From JAFAHS01 sp046728175 (GTDB lineage Bacteria > Desulfobacterota > Binatia > Binatales > Binataceae): DNA of 64,000 bases. Location of the stretch: positions 1 to 64,000 of the forward strand of contig JBKPEA010000034.1 in the NCBI GenBank assembly GCA_046728175.1, written 5' to 3'. The notes under the pieces are model-generated. The model worked only from the letters and a program-made list of their open reading frames with translations, was not told the DNA's origin and made no database searches. Shown here one piece after another: positions 36,880-48,351 of this stretch (positions within the stretch are counted from its first letter, which is position 1; each line of letters opens with the position of its first letter). A program made the translations under genes and the position numbers.

Positions 36880-37640
36880 TTAACCACCGAGCGAGCTGCC
36901 GAAGCGCGTCCATCGAATTGGCAACGGCCCGGTCGCGTCACCGTCCCAAGACCAGTAAACCACCAGCGCTCGCCCTTCCACGTCGTTCTGGTCGGCAAAT
37001 CCCCAATACCTGCTATCCTCGCTATGATCGCGGTTGTCCCCCATCACAAACAGGCGCCCCGCGGGGACTTCGAGCGGACCAACGATCGCTCCGCTGGCGT
37101 CCATGAAGCCAAAGTTGTCGCGCGGAACTTCCAAGCGCTGCCCATCGGGGATCTCGAGGTGCGCATGCGGATCGTTCATGGGACTGCCGTTAAGCCATAT
37201 CCGGCCACTCTTTATCTGGACCTTGTCGCCGGGCAAGCCGATCACGCGCTTGATCAGATCCTTGTCCCGCTCCTGTGGATGAACGAACACGATTACGTCG
37301 CCGCGGTGGATACCTCCAAAGTGCAGCAGGTAGCGCCCGAGCGGCAGGCCCGCGATGTTAAGGCCGAAAATCGAGTCTGGCAGCCTGATCCCGTACGCAA
37401 TCTTGCTCACCAGGATGTGATCGCCGATCAGCAAGGTCGGTTCCATGGAACCCGAAGGGATCATGTACGCCTGAATGAAGAAGCTGCGAATCACCAGCGC
37501 GAGCACCAATGCGATTAGCACCGCCTCCGCGTACTCGCGCCCGACCGATTTACGTGACTGGACGGCAACCTCGAGCGTGTTGCCAGCTGGAGGCCCCCCG
37601 GACGCTGCGAGTGCCCTCCCGGGATCTTCCTCGGGTGGGA

Positions 37641-37644
<4 letters not shown>
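36880..37644 (-). CDS. lepB: Signal peptidase I (first of a tandem pair)
   Basis: A 254-residue type I signal peptidase with a membrane helix (about 40-60), Ser66 in 'IPSGSMEPTL', Lys132 in 'LIKRVIGLPGD', and 'MGDNRDHSEDSRYWGF'. It is similar to the next gene across the whole length, so the pair arose by tandem duplication, but the two have drifted, mainly in the N-terminus and the loop between Ser and Lys. The GTG start overlaps the lepA stop by 4 bases (GTGA), consistent with the widespread lepA-lepB operon. Confidence 0.94.
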
Positions 37645-39443
<1,799 letters not shown>

Positions 39444-39445
39444 TG

Positions 39446-40393
39446 TTAATGCCCGCGACTGCGCGCATCGCGAAAATAGCTGAAGGTCCGATCCAGACCT
39501 TCGGCGAGCTCGACCTCGGGTTTCCAGCTCAGCTCCGCCGCGGCACGCAGCGGCGAAATCACCGAGCGCAGTTGCTCGCCCGGACGCGCCTCGGCATATT
39601 GCGCCGGCTCCGCTTCGCCGGCGACCTGAGCCAGCGCGGTGTACAACTCGTTAACGCTGGTCTCGCGGCCGGTGCCGATGTTGAGCGCGAGACCCGAAGC
39701 CTTCGACGTCAGCGCATAGAGGTTGGCGCGCAGCACGTCGCCGACATAGGTGTAGTCGCGGGTTTGCTGGCCGTCGCCGAAGATCGTGCAGCGCTGCCGG
39801 TCGAGCAGGCGTCTGCAGAAGATCGCCACCACCCCCGCCTCCCCATGCGGGTCCTGCCGCGGTCCGTAGACGTTGGCGTAGCGCAGCGCCAGGTAATCGA
39901 TCCCATACTGTGCGCGATAGAAGAACAGATATTTCTCGGTCGCAAGTTTGGCGATGCCGTAGGGGCTCAGCGGGCGGCATGGATGGTCCTCGTCGCAGGG
40001 GAAGGTTTCCTGCTCGCCATATATCGCTCCTCCGGTCGAGGCAAACACACATCGCCTGAGGCCGTGTTGCCGACCGGCTTCCATCAGGTTGAGAAACCCG
40101 ACCAGGTTCACCTCGGCGTCAAAGGCCGGATCGGCAACCGAGCGGCGCACATCCATCTGCGCGGCAAAATGATAGATGATTTCGGGCCGCTCGCATGCCA
40201 TGACCTCCTGCACGGCGGCCGCGTCGCACAGATTGACCTGGTAAAAGCGTGCCTTGGGATTAACTTGCTCGCGCTTTCCCGAGGACAGATGGTCCAGCAC
40301 CGCAATCGGCCCCGCGTCCACATTGACCAGGGCATCAACCGTGGTCGACCCGATAAACCCCGCTCCGCCGGTGACCAGAATACTCATACTCAT
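39446..40393 (-). CDS. NAD-dependent sugar-nucleotide epimerase/dehydratase (GalE-like)
   Basis: A 315-residue extended SDR with 'GGAGFIGS' (NAD loop), 'STGGAIYGE' and the catalytic 'YGIAK', followed by 'RYANVYGPRQDP'. This fits UDP-glucose or UDP-glucuronate 4-epimerases. The adjacent UDP-glucose dehydrogenase gene, overlapping by 4 bases, makes UDP-glucuronate a plausible substrate. The exact reaction cannot be fixed from sequence. Confidence 0.87.
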   Translation of the reverse strand: MSMSILVTGGAGFIGSTTVDALVNVDAGPIAVLDHLSSGKREQVNPKARFYQVNLCDAAAVQEVMACERPEIIYHFAAQMDVRRSVADPAFDAEVNLVGFLNLMEAGRQHGLRRCVFASTGGAIYGEQETFPCDEDHPCRPLSPYGIAKLATEKYLFFYRAQYGIDYLALRYANVYGPRQDPHGEAGVVAIFCRRLLDRQRCTIFGDGQQTRDYTYVGDVLRANLYALTSKASGLALNIGTGRETSVNELYTALAQVAGEAEPAQYAEARPGEQLRSVISPLRAAAELSWKPEVELAEGLDRTFSYFRDARSRGH

Positions 40394-41700
40394 GACACCG
40401 CTGGCCTTCCCACTGAATAGTATCGGATGTCCAGCGCCTTCATCAGTTCGGGATCATACAGGTTGCGGCCGTCGAATATCACGGGCTGCTTGAGTTCGGC
40501 CTTGATGCGTTGAAAGTTGGGGCGACGAAATTCGTTCCATTCGGTGCAAATGAGCAACGCATCCGCGCCCTTGAGGGCCTCATAGTTGTTCCTGTGAAAA
40601 CTGACCCTCGAATTGAGCAGCTGGCGGGCGCTTTCCAGCGCTTCCGGATCGTGAACCCGAACTTTAGCGCCACGCGCGAACAACTCTTCAATCACCACCA
40701 GTGACGGGGCCTCGCGCATGTCATCGGTGCGCGGCTTGAAGGCGAGTCCCCAAATCGCAAAACTGCGCCCGCTCAGGTCATTGCCGAAGTGTTCGGTGAC
40801 GCGCCTGGGTAGCAATCGTTTCTGCTGCAGATTCACGCTCTCGGCGGCTTTCAGCAGCGAACAGTCCTGTTGTTTCTCGTCGGCGGTATGGATCAGCGCC
40901 TGGACGTCCTTGGGGAAGCACGACCCGCCGTAGCCGATGCCGGGGAAAAGAAACTGCGATCCAATTCTGCGGTCGGAACCCATCCCGCGGCGTACCGCAT
41001 TGATGTCGGCGCCAACCGTCTCGCAGAGGTTGGCGATCAGGTTAATGAAGGAAATTCGGACCGCGAGAAACGAGTTCGCCGCGTACTTGGACAACTCTGC
41101 GGACTTGGGATCCATCACCAGGATCGGATTGTCGGTGCGCACAAAGGGCGAGTGAATGTCCTTTAAAATAGCGGTCGCGCGGTCGGACCGGCTCCCGATG
41201 ATTACGCGGTCGGGGCGCATGAAATCTTCCACCGCCGACCCTTCTTTGAGGAACTCCGGGACCGAGCAGACGTCGATGTCCGGCCGGCCCAGACGCACCA
41301 GCAGGTCTTTTACCTGGTCGTTGGTGCCAACCGGGACCGTGCTCTTGATCGCGACCACGTGATAGCCCTTGGCCGCTTTGGCGATTTCCTCTGCGACGCT
41401 GAACACGCTGGATAGGTCGGCCGCCCCGGACTGCCCCATCGGTGTGCCCACCGCGATAAACGTGACTATCGATTGCCCGATCGCTCCGCGAACATCGAGC
41501 GAAAAATGGATGCGGCCTTCGTTCAGATTGCGGCGCACCAGCTCCCCCAGACCGGGCTCATAGATCGGAATCTGGCCTTCGTTGAGTGCCCCGATCCGCC
41601 GCGAATCGATATCCACGCAGGCGACTTCGTTGCCGTTCTCGGCGTAGCAAGTGCCACTCACCAATCCCACGTAGCCGGTACCCACCACTGCGATATTCAT
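40390..41700 (-). CDS. ugd: UDP-glucose 6-dehydrogenase
   Basis: A 436-residue enzyme that oxidises UDP-glucose to UDP-glucuronate with two NAD. It shows 'VVGTGYVGLVSG' at the N-terminus, 'IYEPGLGELV', 'GTPMGQSGAADLSSVFSVAEEIA', and the catalytic Cys region 'GIGYGGSCFPKDVQAL'. ATG 41700 opens directly into the Rossmann motif; the open frame continues upstream but overlaps the GT2 gene and has no similarity. It lies 5 bases after the GT2 stop. Confidence 0.95.
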   Translation of the reverse strand: MNIAVVGTGYVGLVSGTCYAENGNEVACVDIDSRRIGALNEGQIPIYEPGLGELVRRNLNEGRIHFSLDVRGAIGQSIVTFIAVGTPMGQSGAADLSSVFSVAEEIAKAAKGYHVVAIKSTVPVGTNDQVKDLLVRLGRPDIDVCSVPEFLKEGSAVEDFMRPDRVIIGSRSDRATAILKDIHSPFVRTDNPILVMDPKSAELSKYAANSFLAVRISFINLIANLCETVGADINAVRRGMGSDRRIGSQFLFPGIGYGGSCFPKDVQALIHTADEKQQDCSLLKAAESVNLQQKRLLPRRVTEHFGNDLSGRSFAIWGLAFKPRTDDMREAPSLVVIEELFARGAKVRVHDPEALESARQLLNSRVSFHRNNYEALKGADALLICTEWNEFRRPNFQRIKAELKQPVIFDGRNLYDPELMKALDIRYYSVGRPAVS

Positions 41701-41705
41701 GAACT

Positions 41706-42644
41706 CTAGAATTCCTCTTTGATCACGTAGGTCTGTTTGCCTTGCGATTCGTGATAGGTCCGCGCCAGCATTTCGCCAAGCAGTCCGATGCTCACGAATT
41801 GTACTCCCACAACCACCAGCAAGACTGCCAGCAACAGTGCCGGCCGGTCGCCGAGGTTGTGACCCAGAACCACCTTCTCGAACACCAGCCACGCGGTCCA
41901 CAATGAGCCCAGCGCACCTAAAACGAAGCCGATCGTGCCGAAGACCTGGATGGGCCGGGTTGAATATCCGGACAGGAACTTGACCGTTATCAGGTCGAGC
42001 AGCGTCCGCAGACCGCGCCCCACGCCGTACTTCGAGGCCCCGGAGGTGCGCGGACGGAAGCCGACTTCGACTTCGGTGATGCGCGCACCCTGCTCCGCCG
42101 CGATAGCGGGCACGAATCGATGCATCTCGCCATACAGACGCAACCCTCGCGCCAGGTTGCCGCGATAGGCTTTCAAGGTGCATCCGTAGTCATGCAGGCG
42201 GACGCCCGTAATACGAGAAATCAGCGCGTTCGCCGCGATCGATGGCAACCGTCGCGACAGCGCGGCTTGCGCCCAGCGTCCGCTTCTCCATCCGCTTACC
42301 AAGTCATAACCATCCGTCAGGGCGGCGAGCACCTTAGGAATATCGGCCGGGTCGTTTTCGCGGTCAGCGTCGAGCGCGACGATCACCTCACCGCGCGCGC
42401 TGGCGAATCCGCAGGCGAGTGCCGCCGTCTGCCCCGAGTTGCGTGCGAGCCGGATTACCCGGACGCGCGAGTCGGTCCGGGCAATCGTGCGCAACACTTC
42501 CAGGCTGCCGTCATCGGAACCGTCGTCCACGAACAATACCTCATAAGGCCGTCCGAGCCCGGCAAGAGTGCGCGCGAGCTCCGCGTGGAGCGGAGTCAGG
42601 TTGTCGCGCTCGTTGAAGAGCGGGACGACTATTGAGAGGTCCAT
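41706..42644 (-). CDS. Family 2 glycosyltransferase, polyprenyl-phosphate type
   Basis: A 312-residue GT2 enzyme starting 'MDLSIVVPLFNERDNL', with the metal-binding 'ALDADREND' and 'GWRSGRW' loop. Two C-terminal membrane helices (about 230-255 and 265-290) place it with the DPM1/ArnC/GtrB group that moves a sugar to undecaprenyl phosphate. Its partners Ugd and the epimerase suggest a uronic acid-derived or related sugar destined for the envelope. The start overlaps the PfkB-kinase gene by 16 bases. Confidence 0.87.
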   Translation of the reverse strand: MDLSIVVPLFNERDNLTPLHAELARTLAGLGRPYEVLFVDDGSDDGSLEVLRTIARTDSRVRVIRLARNSGQTAALACGFASARGEVIVALDADRENDPADIPKVLAALTDGYDLVSGWRSGRWAQAALSRRLPSIAANALISRITGVRLHDYGCTLKAYRGNLARGLRLYGEMHRFVPAIAAEQGARITEVEVGFRPRTSGASKYGVGRGLRTLLDLITVKFLSGYSTRPIQVFGTIGFVLGALGSLWTAWLVFEKVVLGHNLGDRPALLLAVLLVVVGVQFVSIGLLGEMLARTYHESQGKQTYVIKEEF

Positions 42645-43552
42645 CGCGCGTGATGCGAGTCGGTTAGTTCGATGAAGGCGCGATAGCGCTGCTCAATTTC
42701 CTCCCAGGTGAGAGTGAGCAGACGATCGAGCGAGAAGCGCTCCACCACGAACGAGGCCAGCACCGTACCATATACCGCGGCGGTCCGGAGGGTGGATTCC
42801 GAGACTCGGCTATCTCGCGCCAGGTAGCCCATGAATGCACCGGCAAAGGTGTCCCCCGCGCCAGTCGGGTCGACGACTTCTTCGAGCGGGTAGGCGGGCA
42901 CCGCGAACATTCCGTCGGCGCTGAACTGGATCACGCCATATTCGCCACGCTTGACCAGCGCGGTCTTGGGACCCATCTTCAGGATCGCCCGGCCCGCTTT
43001 GACCAGGTTGTGCTCGCCGGACAGCATGCGCGCTTCCTCATCATTGAGGGTCAGGATGTCGAGGTTGGCGAGAAGCTTGCGGAGCTCCGGTCCACGCTCC
43101 TGGATCCAATGGTTCATCGTGTCGCCAGCCACCAGCTTGGGACTCAGGACCTGCGACAGCACGCGTTCCTGCAGTTCCGGTGCAATATTGGCCAGAAACA
43201 GGTAGTCACAGCGCCGCTGATCGGGGAGCAAGTCCGGCGCGAAACTCTCGAACACGTTGAGAGCAAGATTCAAGGTGTCACGTTTGTTCATGTCCTCGTG
43301 GTAGCGCCCGTGCCAGCGAAAAGTCTTGCCCGGCCGCTGTTCCAGGGCGCGGACATCGATTCCGCGCTCGACCAGTATCTGGCGCGACTCGGGCTTGAAG
43401 TCAGAGCCGACGATCCCCACGATGCTGACCGGCGCAAAGAAGCGCGCGGCGATCGAGAAATAAATAGCGGAGCCGCCCAGCGCGTCGTTCGCGCTGCCGG
43501 TGGATGTCTCCACGGTGTCGTAGGCGACCGAACCAACCACCACGATGCTCAT
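42629..43552 (-). CDS. PfkB-family sugar/nucleoside kinase
   Basis: A 307-residue ribokinase-fold protein with the PfkB signature 2 'DPTGAGDTFAGAFMGYLA' containing the catalytic Asp, and an N-terminal 'DALGGSAIYFSIAA'. The family phosphorylates sugars or nucleosides (adenosine, ribose, ADP-heptose precursors). It follows the MTA phosphorylase gene by 33 bases, so 5-methylthioribose-derived or nucleoside substrates are possible. This is inference. Confidence 0.85.
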   Translation of the reverse strand: MSIVVVGSVAYDTVETSTGSANDALGGSAIYFSIAARFFAPVSIVGIVGSDFKPESRQILVERGIDVRALEQRPGKTFRWHGRYHEDMNKRDTLNLALNVFESFAPDLLPDQRRCDYLFLANIAPELQERVLSQVLSPKLVAGDTMNHWIQERGPELRKLLANLDILTLNDEEARMLSGEHNLVKAGRAILKMGPKTALVKRGEYGVIQFSADGMFAVPAYPLEEVVDPTGAGDTFAGAFMGYLARDSRVSESTLRTAAVYGTVLASFVVERFSLDRLLTLTWEEIEQRYRAFIELTDSHHARWTSQ

Positions 43553-43585
43553 CGAGTACTCCTACTTTTTCATCATGCGAGAAAG

Positions 43586-44452
43586 CTATTTCAGGTACTT
43601 GCCGATTAAAGGCCGAAGATCCTCGACGAGTCGCGGCGGCATGACGCTTCGGTCGGTGATGATGGTGCCCTCCAGCGCGTTGGAGCAACGGCAGGTTCGC
43701 TCGCGGCCGGCGATGGTCCGCGTGAGCCTGACCACCGCTTGCTGAGCGGTCTCGACGTTGAGGCGCATGACCCGCAGGATCTCCCCGATGTCGACTGCGG
43801 CCACGCTCTCATGCCAGCAATCGTAGTCGGTCACCAGCACCAGGACCGCGTAGCAAAGCTCGGCTTCGCGCGCGAGCCGCGCTTCCTGCATTGCGGTCAT
43901 GCTGATCACGTCGGCGTTCCAGGCGCGATAGAGATGTGATTCGGCCCGCGAAGAGAATTGCGGACCCTCGATGCAGAGATACGTCCCTCCCTCATGAACC
44001 GTAGCGCCGGCTCCGCGCGCCGCCGCGGCGAGGGCCGAGCACAGCTGCGGACAGACCGGATCGGCGAGCGAAACATGCACGACAATGCCGTTGCCGAAGA
44101 AGGTACCGGGACGTCGCCTGGTGTGATCGATAAACTGATCGGGAACAAGCATCTCGCCCGGTTTGATCCGCTCTCTCAAGCTGCCCGCGGTACTGACCGA
44201 TACCAGGTACTGCGCGCCGAGCGCCTTCATTCCGAAGATATTGGCGCGAAAGTTTACCTCGCTGGGCAAGATGCGATGACCCTTGCCGTGGCGTGAGAGA
44301 AATATGACCTCGGCGTTGCCGATGCGGCCGCGCAGGAACGGATCCGAAGGTTTGCCGAAGGGCGTGTCGATTTCGATCTGCTCGATGCGCTCCAGCGCGG
44401 GCATCTGATAAAAGCCGCTTCCTCCGATCACGCCGATTGTGGTTGTGGTCAT
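43586..44452 (-). CDS. mtnP: S-methyl-5'-thioadenosine phosphorylase
   Basis: A 288-residue PNP-family enzyme that splits methylthioadenosine into adenine and methylthioribose 1-phosphate. It shows 'IGVIGGSGFY', 'LSRHGKGHRILPSEVNFRAN', 'VSTAGSLRE' and 'YLCIEGPQFSSRAESHLYR', the MtnP signatures. It is 60 bases after rlmN. No other methionine-salvage gene (mtnA etc.) is in the window. Confidence 0.93.
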   Translation of the reverse strand: MTTTTIGVIGGSGFYQMPALERIEQIEIDTPFGKPSDPFLRGRIGNAEVIFLSRHGKGHRILPSEVNFRANIFGMKALGAQYLVSVSTAGSLRERIKPGEMLVPDQFIDHTRRRPGTFFGNGIVVHVSLADPVCPQLCSALAAAARGAGATVHEGGTYLCIEGPQFSSRAESHLYRAWNADVISMTAMQEARLAREAELCYAVLVLVTDYDCWHESVAAVDIGEILRVMRLNVETAQQAVVRLTRTIAGRERTCRCSNALEGTIITDRSVMPPRLVEDLRPLIGKYLK

Positions 44453-44512
44453 CTACCTTCCGATCTCTGCGGAGTCAGTCGCCGCGCGCTGTTGAGCCGT
44501 TCCTGAGCTTGA

Positions 44513-45604
44513 CTATTGGCTTAAGGTCTCTGGATGAGGCTCTGCGTAGAGCTGTCCGCACGCGGCTGCGATGTCGCGTCCCCTGCTCTCGCGAATGGTA
44601 GCAGTCAAGTTACCTCTATGCAGAATGGCTTGAAAGGCCTCCAGCGCGGAACGCGAGCTTGCCTGGAAGCCGGATCCTGCGAACGGGTTGAAGCAGATCA
44701 GATTCACTTTGGCCCGAACTGGCGCGAGCAATTTGACCAGACGGCTCGCGTCGGCGGGCGAGTCGTTCACTCCGGCGAGCATCACGTACTCGAAGGTGAC
44801 TCGGCTGCGGCGTTTGAGCGGCAGCCGCGAGCAAGCCTCGAGCAGTTGCTCGAGCGGATAGCGTTCGTTGATCGGCGCCAGGCGATTGCGGATCTCGTCG
44901 GTAGTGGCATGCAGCGACACGGCCAGATTGACCGAGGTTTCAGCCAGCAAGCGGGCCATGGTCGGCGACAAACCCACCGTTGAAACTGTGATTCGCCGCG
45001 GCGAGATCGCCATTCCCCAGGGCGCGGTCATGACTTTCAGGGCCTGCGACAGGCGTGGATAGTTCGCCAACGGCTCCCCCATGCCCATGAAAACATAGTT
45101 GGTGAGGATCTCGTCGACCCCGAGTTCCCGGCGAGCGGCAACAATCTGACTGATGATCTCGCCGGTGCCGAGGTTTCGATGCAGCCCCATGCGCGCGGTT
45201 GCGCAGAACGCACAGCGCATGGCGCAACCGACTTGGGAAGACATGCAGAGGGTAATGCGCTTGCCCGCCGGAATAACGACGGTTTCGATTCCCTCGCCGT
45301 CGGCGAGGCGCACGAGGAGCTTGCGGGTGCCATCGCTGGAGCGGCGCACCGTCGCGACCAGAGGTGGTGCGAGTCTAAAGCGATGATTCATGAAAGCTCG
45401 CAGCCCTGCCGGCAAATCGTGCATCGCTTCGATGGAGTCCACGTTGCGCCGATATAGCCAGTGCGCGATCTGACGGGCGCGATACGCGCGCTCGCCCGCA
45501 GCGACCACGGTTTCCTCCAGCTCGTCGAGCGAGAGATCACGCAGGTCGCGCATCGCGCCGGATGCGGTGTCCTCTTCGCGAGCGGCTGACACTACTTCGG
45601 TCAC
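44513..45604 (-). CDS. rlmN: Dual-specificity 23S rRNA/tRNA (adenine-C2)-methyltransferase RlmN
   Basis: A 363-residue radical SAM enzyme that methylates A2503 of 23S rRNA and A37 of some tRNAs. The cluster motif is C-x3-C-x2-C in 'GCAMRCAFCATA', and the C-terminal Cys of 'DIAAACGQL' is the methyl-carrying residue. 'NYVFMGMGEPL' and 'HATTDEIRNRLAPINERYPL' confirm RlmN rather than Cfr. GTG or ATG alternatives near the N-terminus do not affect the call. Confidence 0.95.
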   Translation of the reverse strand: MTEVVSAAREEDTASGAMRDLRDLSLDELEETVVAAGERAYRARQIAHWLYRRNVDSIEAMHDLPAGLRAFMNHRFRLAPPLVATVRRSSDGTRKLLVRLADGEGIETVVIPAGKRITLCMSSQVGCAMRCAFCATARMGLHRNLGTGEIISQIVAARRELGVDEILTNYVFMGMGEPLANYPRLSQALKVMTAPWGMAISPRRITVSTVGLSPTMARLLAETSVNLAVSLHATTDEIRNRLAPINERYPLEQLLEACSRLPLKRRSRVTFEYVMLAGVNDSPADASRLVKLLAPVRAKVNLICFNPFAGSGFQASSRSALEAFQAILHRGNLTATIRESRGRDIAAACGQLYAEPHPETLSQ

Positions 45605-45747
45605 GTGCGGGATTTTATCGAAAAACCCCGGATCAAGCAGGCTGGGTGAAATCCGAGGCCACGCTTCGGGTTGTCAACGCTAGAGAGGGCAATTCTTGCG
45701 ATGCGCGTACTCGAGCCCGCCTCGGGTTTCCCACCCGACCAAATCAT

Positions 45748-46164
45748 TCAGGTCAGGAGTTCGATGGCGCTGAAGAAGAAGGCTATCTCGCGCGCGGCGG
45801 TTTCAGGAGCGTCAGAGCCGTGTACCGCGTTTTTTTCGACGTCTACTCCCAGGTCTTTGCGGATGGTGCCGGGTGCGGCTTTGGCCGGGTCGGTGGCGCC
45901 CATCAGTGCTCGCCACCGGGTAACGGCTTGCTCGCCGGACAACACGGCGATGATGACTGGACCCGAGGTCATGTAGTCGCATAGCGATTGGTAGAACGGT
46001 CGTTCCTTGTGAACCTCATAGAACCGTTCCGCCTGCGCGCGAGCCAGGCGGAGCTTCTTTAACGCGCTGATCGCGAGTCCCTGCGCTTCGATGCGTTTGA
46101 GAATTTCGCCGGCGAGGCCGCGTTGGACGGCATCGGGCTTTACGATCGCTAGGGTTCGTTCCAT
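45748..46164 (-). CDS. ndk: Nucleoside-diphosphate kinase
   Basis: A 138-residue enzyme of standard length that equalises NTP pools. 'ERTLAIVKPDAV' opens the protein and the phospho-His lies in 'NAVHGSDA'. It follows sucD by 109 bases on the same strand. Coupling with succinyl-CoA synthetase makes sense because Ndk converts GTP and ATP. Confidence 0.96.
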   Translation of the reverse strand: MERTLAIVKPDAVQRGLAGEILKRIEAQGLAISALKKLRLARAQAERFYEVHKERPFYQSLCDYMTSGPVIIAVLSGEQAVTRWRALMGATDPAKAAPGTIRKDLGVDVEKNAVHGSDAPETAAREIAFFFSAIELLT

Positions 46165-46273
46165 TCAATTCGCCCCCGTTAAATCTAGCAGGATTTCATT
46201 CGCACGGCGGATTGACGGCGCTCAGCCCCGTCAGCCCGCACCGGTGCACCAGATATAAGGTCAGCCAGGCTGA

Positions 46274-47161
46274 CTACTGGTGGGCCGTCTTTCCTTCGAA
46301 CACCTGCTTCATGGTTATTCCGAGTTCGGCGGGGCTCATCGCGACTGAGATTCCGGCGGCCCGGAGCGCGGCGATTTTGTCGGCGGCGGTTCCACTTCCC
46401 CCCGAGATGATCGCACCGGCATGCCCCATGCGGCGACCTTTGGGGGCAGTTTGCCCGGCGATGAATGCGACTACCGGCTTCTTAAAGTTTTGCTTTATAT
46501 ATTGCGCCGCCTCCTCTTCCGCGGTTCCACCGATTTCGCCGATCATGATAACCGCGCGGGTCTGGGGATCCTCGTTGAACAGTTTCAGCGAATCTATGTG
46601 GCTGGTTCCGACGATCGGATCGCCACCAATTCCGATGCAGGTCGATTGACCCAGGCCCAATTGAGTCAACTGGTAAACCGCCTCGTAGGTGAGGGTTCCG
46701 GAGCGTGAGACGACGCCGATGTCACCGGGCTTGTGGATGTAACCCGGCATGATGCCGATTTTGCATTCGCCCGGGGTGATGATTCCCGGGCAGTTGGGGC
46801 CAATCAGCCGTGAGTGGGTGCCAGCCAGATACGCCTTGGCCTTGACCATGTCGAGGACCGGCACGCCCTCGGTAATGCAGATGATGAGCTCAATGCCAGC
46901 CGCCGCCGCCTCCACGATCGCATCGGCGGCGAACGGTGGAGGAACATAAATCACCGTCGCGTTGGCGCCGGTCGCCTTGCGCGCCTGCTCGACCGTGTCG
47001 AAGATCGGAATGCCCTCAAAATCGGTACCACCCTTTCCGGGAACCACGCCGCCGACCATCTGGGTGCCGTATTCCCTACACGCCCGGGTGTGAAGCTGGC
47101 CGGTCGCTCCGGTCATGCCCTGGGTCAGGACGCGAGTGTTTTTGTTGACGAGAATGCTCAT
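46274..47161 (-). CDS. sucD: Succinyl-CoA synthetase alpha subunit
   Basis: A 295-residue subunit with the CoA-binding 'GMTGATGQLHTR' region and the phosphohistidine site 'MGHAGAIISGGSGTA'. It completes substrate-level phosphorylation with SucC in the TCA cycle. It starts 8 bases after the sucC stop. A short palindrome (46260-46274) overlaps its stop codon. Confidence 0.96.
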   Translation of the reverse strand: MSILVNKNTRVLTQGMTGATGQLHTRACREYGTQMVGGVVPGKGGTDFEGIPIFDTVEQARKATGANATVIYVPPPFAADAIVEAAAAGIELIICITEGVPVLDMVKAKAYLAGTHSRLIGPNCPGIITPGECKIGIMPGYIHKPGDIGVVSRSGTLTYEAVYQLTQLGLGQSTCIGIGGDPIVGTSHIDSLKLFNEDPQTRAVIMIGEIGGTAEEEAAQYIKQNFKKPVVAFIAGQTAPKGRRMGHAGAIISGGSGTAADKIAALRAAGISVAMSPAELGITMKQVFEGKTAHQ

Positions 47162-47169
47162 TACGCTTC

Positions 47170-48333
47170 CTAGGCTTTGATCGCTTGTGTGATACGTCGC
47201 GCAGCATCGGCCATGTCGGAGGCCGGGATCACCTTGATGCCCGACTCAGCAAGAATCTTCTTGCCTTGCTCGACGTTGGTGCCTTCCATCCTGACCACCA
47301 GTGGGACCTTCAGGTTTACCTGCCGGGCGGCTTCCACAACCCCCTGCGCCAGCACGTCGCAGCGCATGATTCCCCCAAAGATGTTGATCAGGACACCTTT
47401 AACCCGATCGTCCGACAGCAGAATGCGAAACGCAGCGGCAACCTTCTCGGTGTTGGCGCCCCCGCCCACGTCGAGGAAGTTGGCGGGTTCGGCACCGTAG
47501 ACCTTGACGATATCCATGGTGGCCATCGCGAGGCCTGCGCCGTTCACCATGCATCCGATATTGCCGTCCAGGTGCACGTAGCTCAGATCGTACTTTGCGG
47601 CCTCGGTCTCGGCGGGGTCTTCCTCGTTCGGATCGCGCAGCTCGCGGATATCGGGATGGCGGAACAGCCCGTTGTCGTCAAAGGACATCTTCGCGTCGAG
47701 GCACAGCACCCTACCGTCCTTGGTCACCACCAGGGGGTTGATCTCAACGAGTGAGGCGTCGGTTTCGAGGAACGCTTTGTAAATCGACCCGAGCAGCGTT
47801 GCAAACTGATTGACCTGCTTGTCCTTGAGGCCCAGCGCGAAGGCGATCTTCCTGCCCAGGAAAGGCGACACGCCCAGGAGAGGATCGAGTGGTTCGGTGA
47901 TAATTTTTTCGGGAGTCTTGGCGGCGACTTCTTCGATGTCCATGCCGCCTTCGGTGCTGGCGATCACGGAGACCATGCCGGCGTTCCGATCCACCAGCAT
48001 CCCAAGATAAAGCTCGCGCGCGACCTCGCTCGCTTCTTCGACATAGACGCGCCGCACCACCCTCCCCTGCGGTCCGGTCTGGTGGGTCACCAGGGTCTTG
48101 CCGAGAAGCTTGGCCGCGAAGTCTTCGGCTTCCTCGGCAGAAGAAAGCAATTTCACGCCACCGGCCTTCCCGCGTCCGCCCGCGTGAATCTGGGCCTTGA
48201 CGACCGCCCGCGGCCGGCCCAGTGCCTTGAAAGCGGCGGCGGCTTCGTCGGGAGTCGAGGCGGGTTGTCCCTTCGGTACCGGCGCGCCGAAGCGTCCGAG
48301 GATTTGCTTGGCCTGAAACTCGTGGATGTTCAT
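47170..48333 (-). CDS. sucC: Succinyl-CoA synthetase beta subunit
   Basis: A 387-residue ATP-grasp protein beginning 'MNIHEFQAKQILGRFGAPVP', with 'AQIHAGGRGKAGGVK', 'LVEINPLVVT' and 'GGIMRCDVLAQGVV', all typical of SucC. It binds the nucleotide and pairs with SucD. It lies 18 bases downstream of mdh. Confidence 0.96.
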   Translation of the reverse strand: MNIHEFQAKQILGRFGAPVPKGQPASTPDEAAAAFKALGRPRAVVKAQIHAGGRGKAGGVKLLSSAEEAEDFAAKLLGKTLVTHQTGPQGRVVRRVYVEEASEVARELYLGMLVDRNAGMVSVIASTEGGMDIEEVAAKTPEKIITEPLDPLLGVSPFLGRKIAFALGLKDKQVNQFATLLGSIYKAFLETDASLVEINPLVVTKDGRVLCLDAKMSFDDNGLFRHPDIRELRDPNEEDPAETEAAKYDLSYVHLDGNIGCMVNGAGLAMATMDIVKVYGAEPANFLDVGGGANTEKVAAAFRILLSDDRVKGVLINIFGGIMRCDVLAQGVVEAARQVNLKVPLVVRMEGTNVEQGKKILAESGIKVIPASDMADAARRITQAIKA

Positions 48334-48351
48334 CTTTAATTAATTTCCGGG

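Noticed and set aside
41701..42183. N-terminal extension of the UDP-glucose dehydrogenase frame
   Set aside because: The Rossmann motif starts right after ATG 41700. The extension overlaps the GT2 gene and looks like noise.
46260..46274. Palindrome 'gtcagccaggctgac' at the sucD stop as a terminator
   Set aside because: There is no U-run after it on the minus strand and only a 1-base perfect loop. ndk follows on the same strand, so a strong stop is unlikely.
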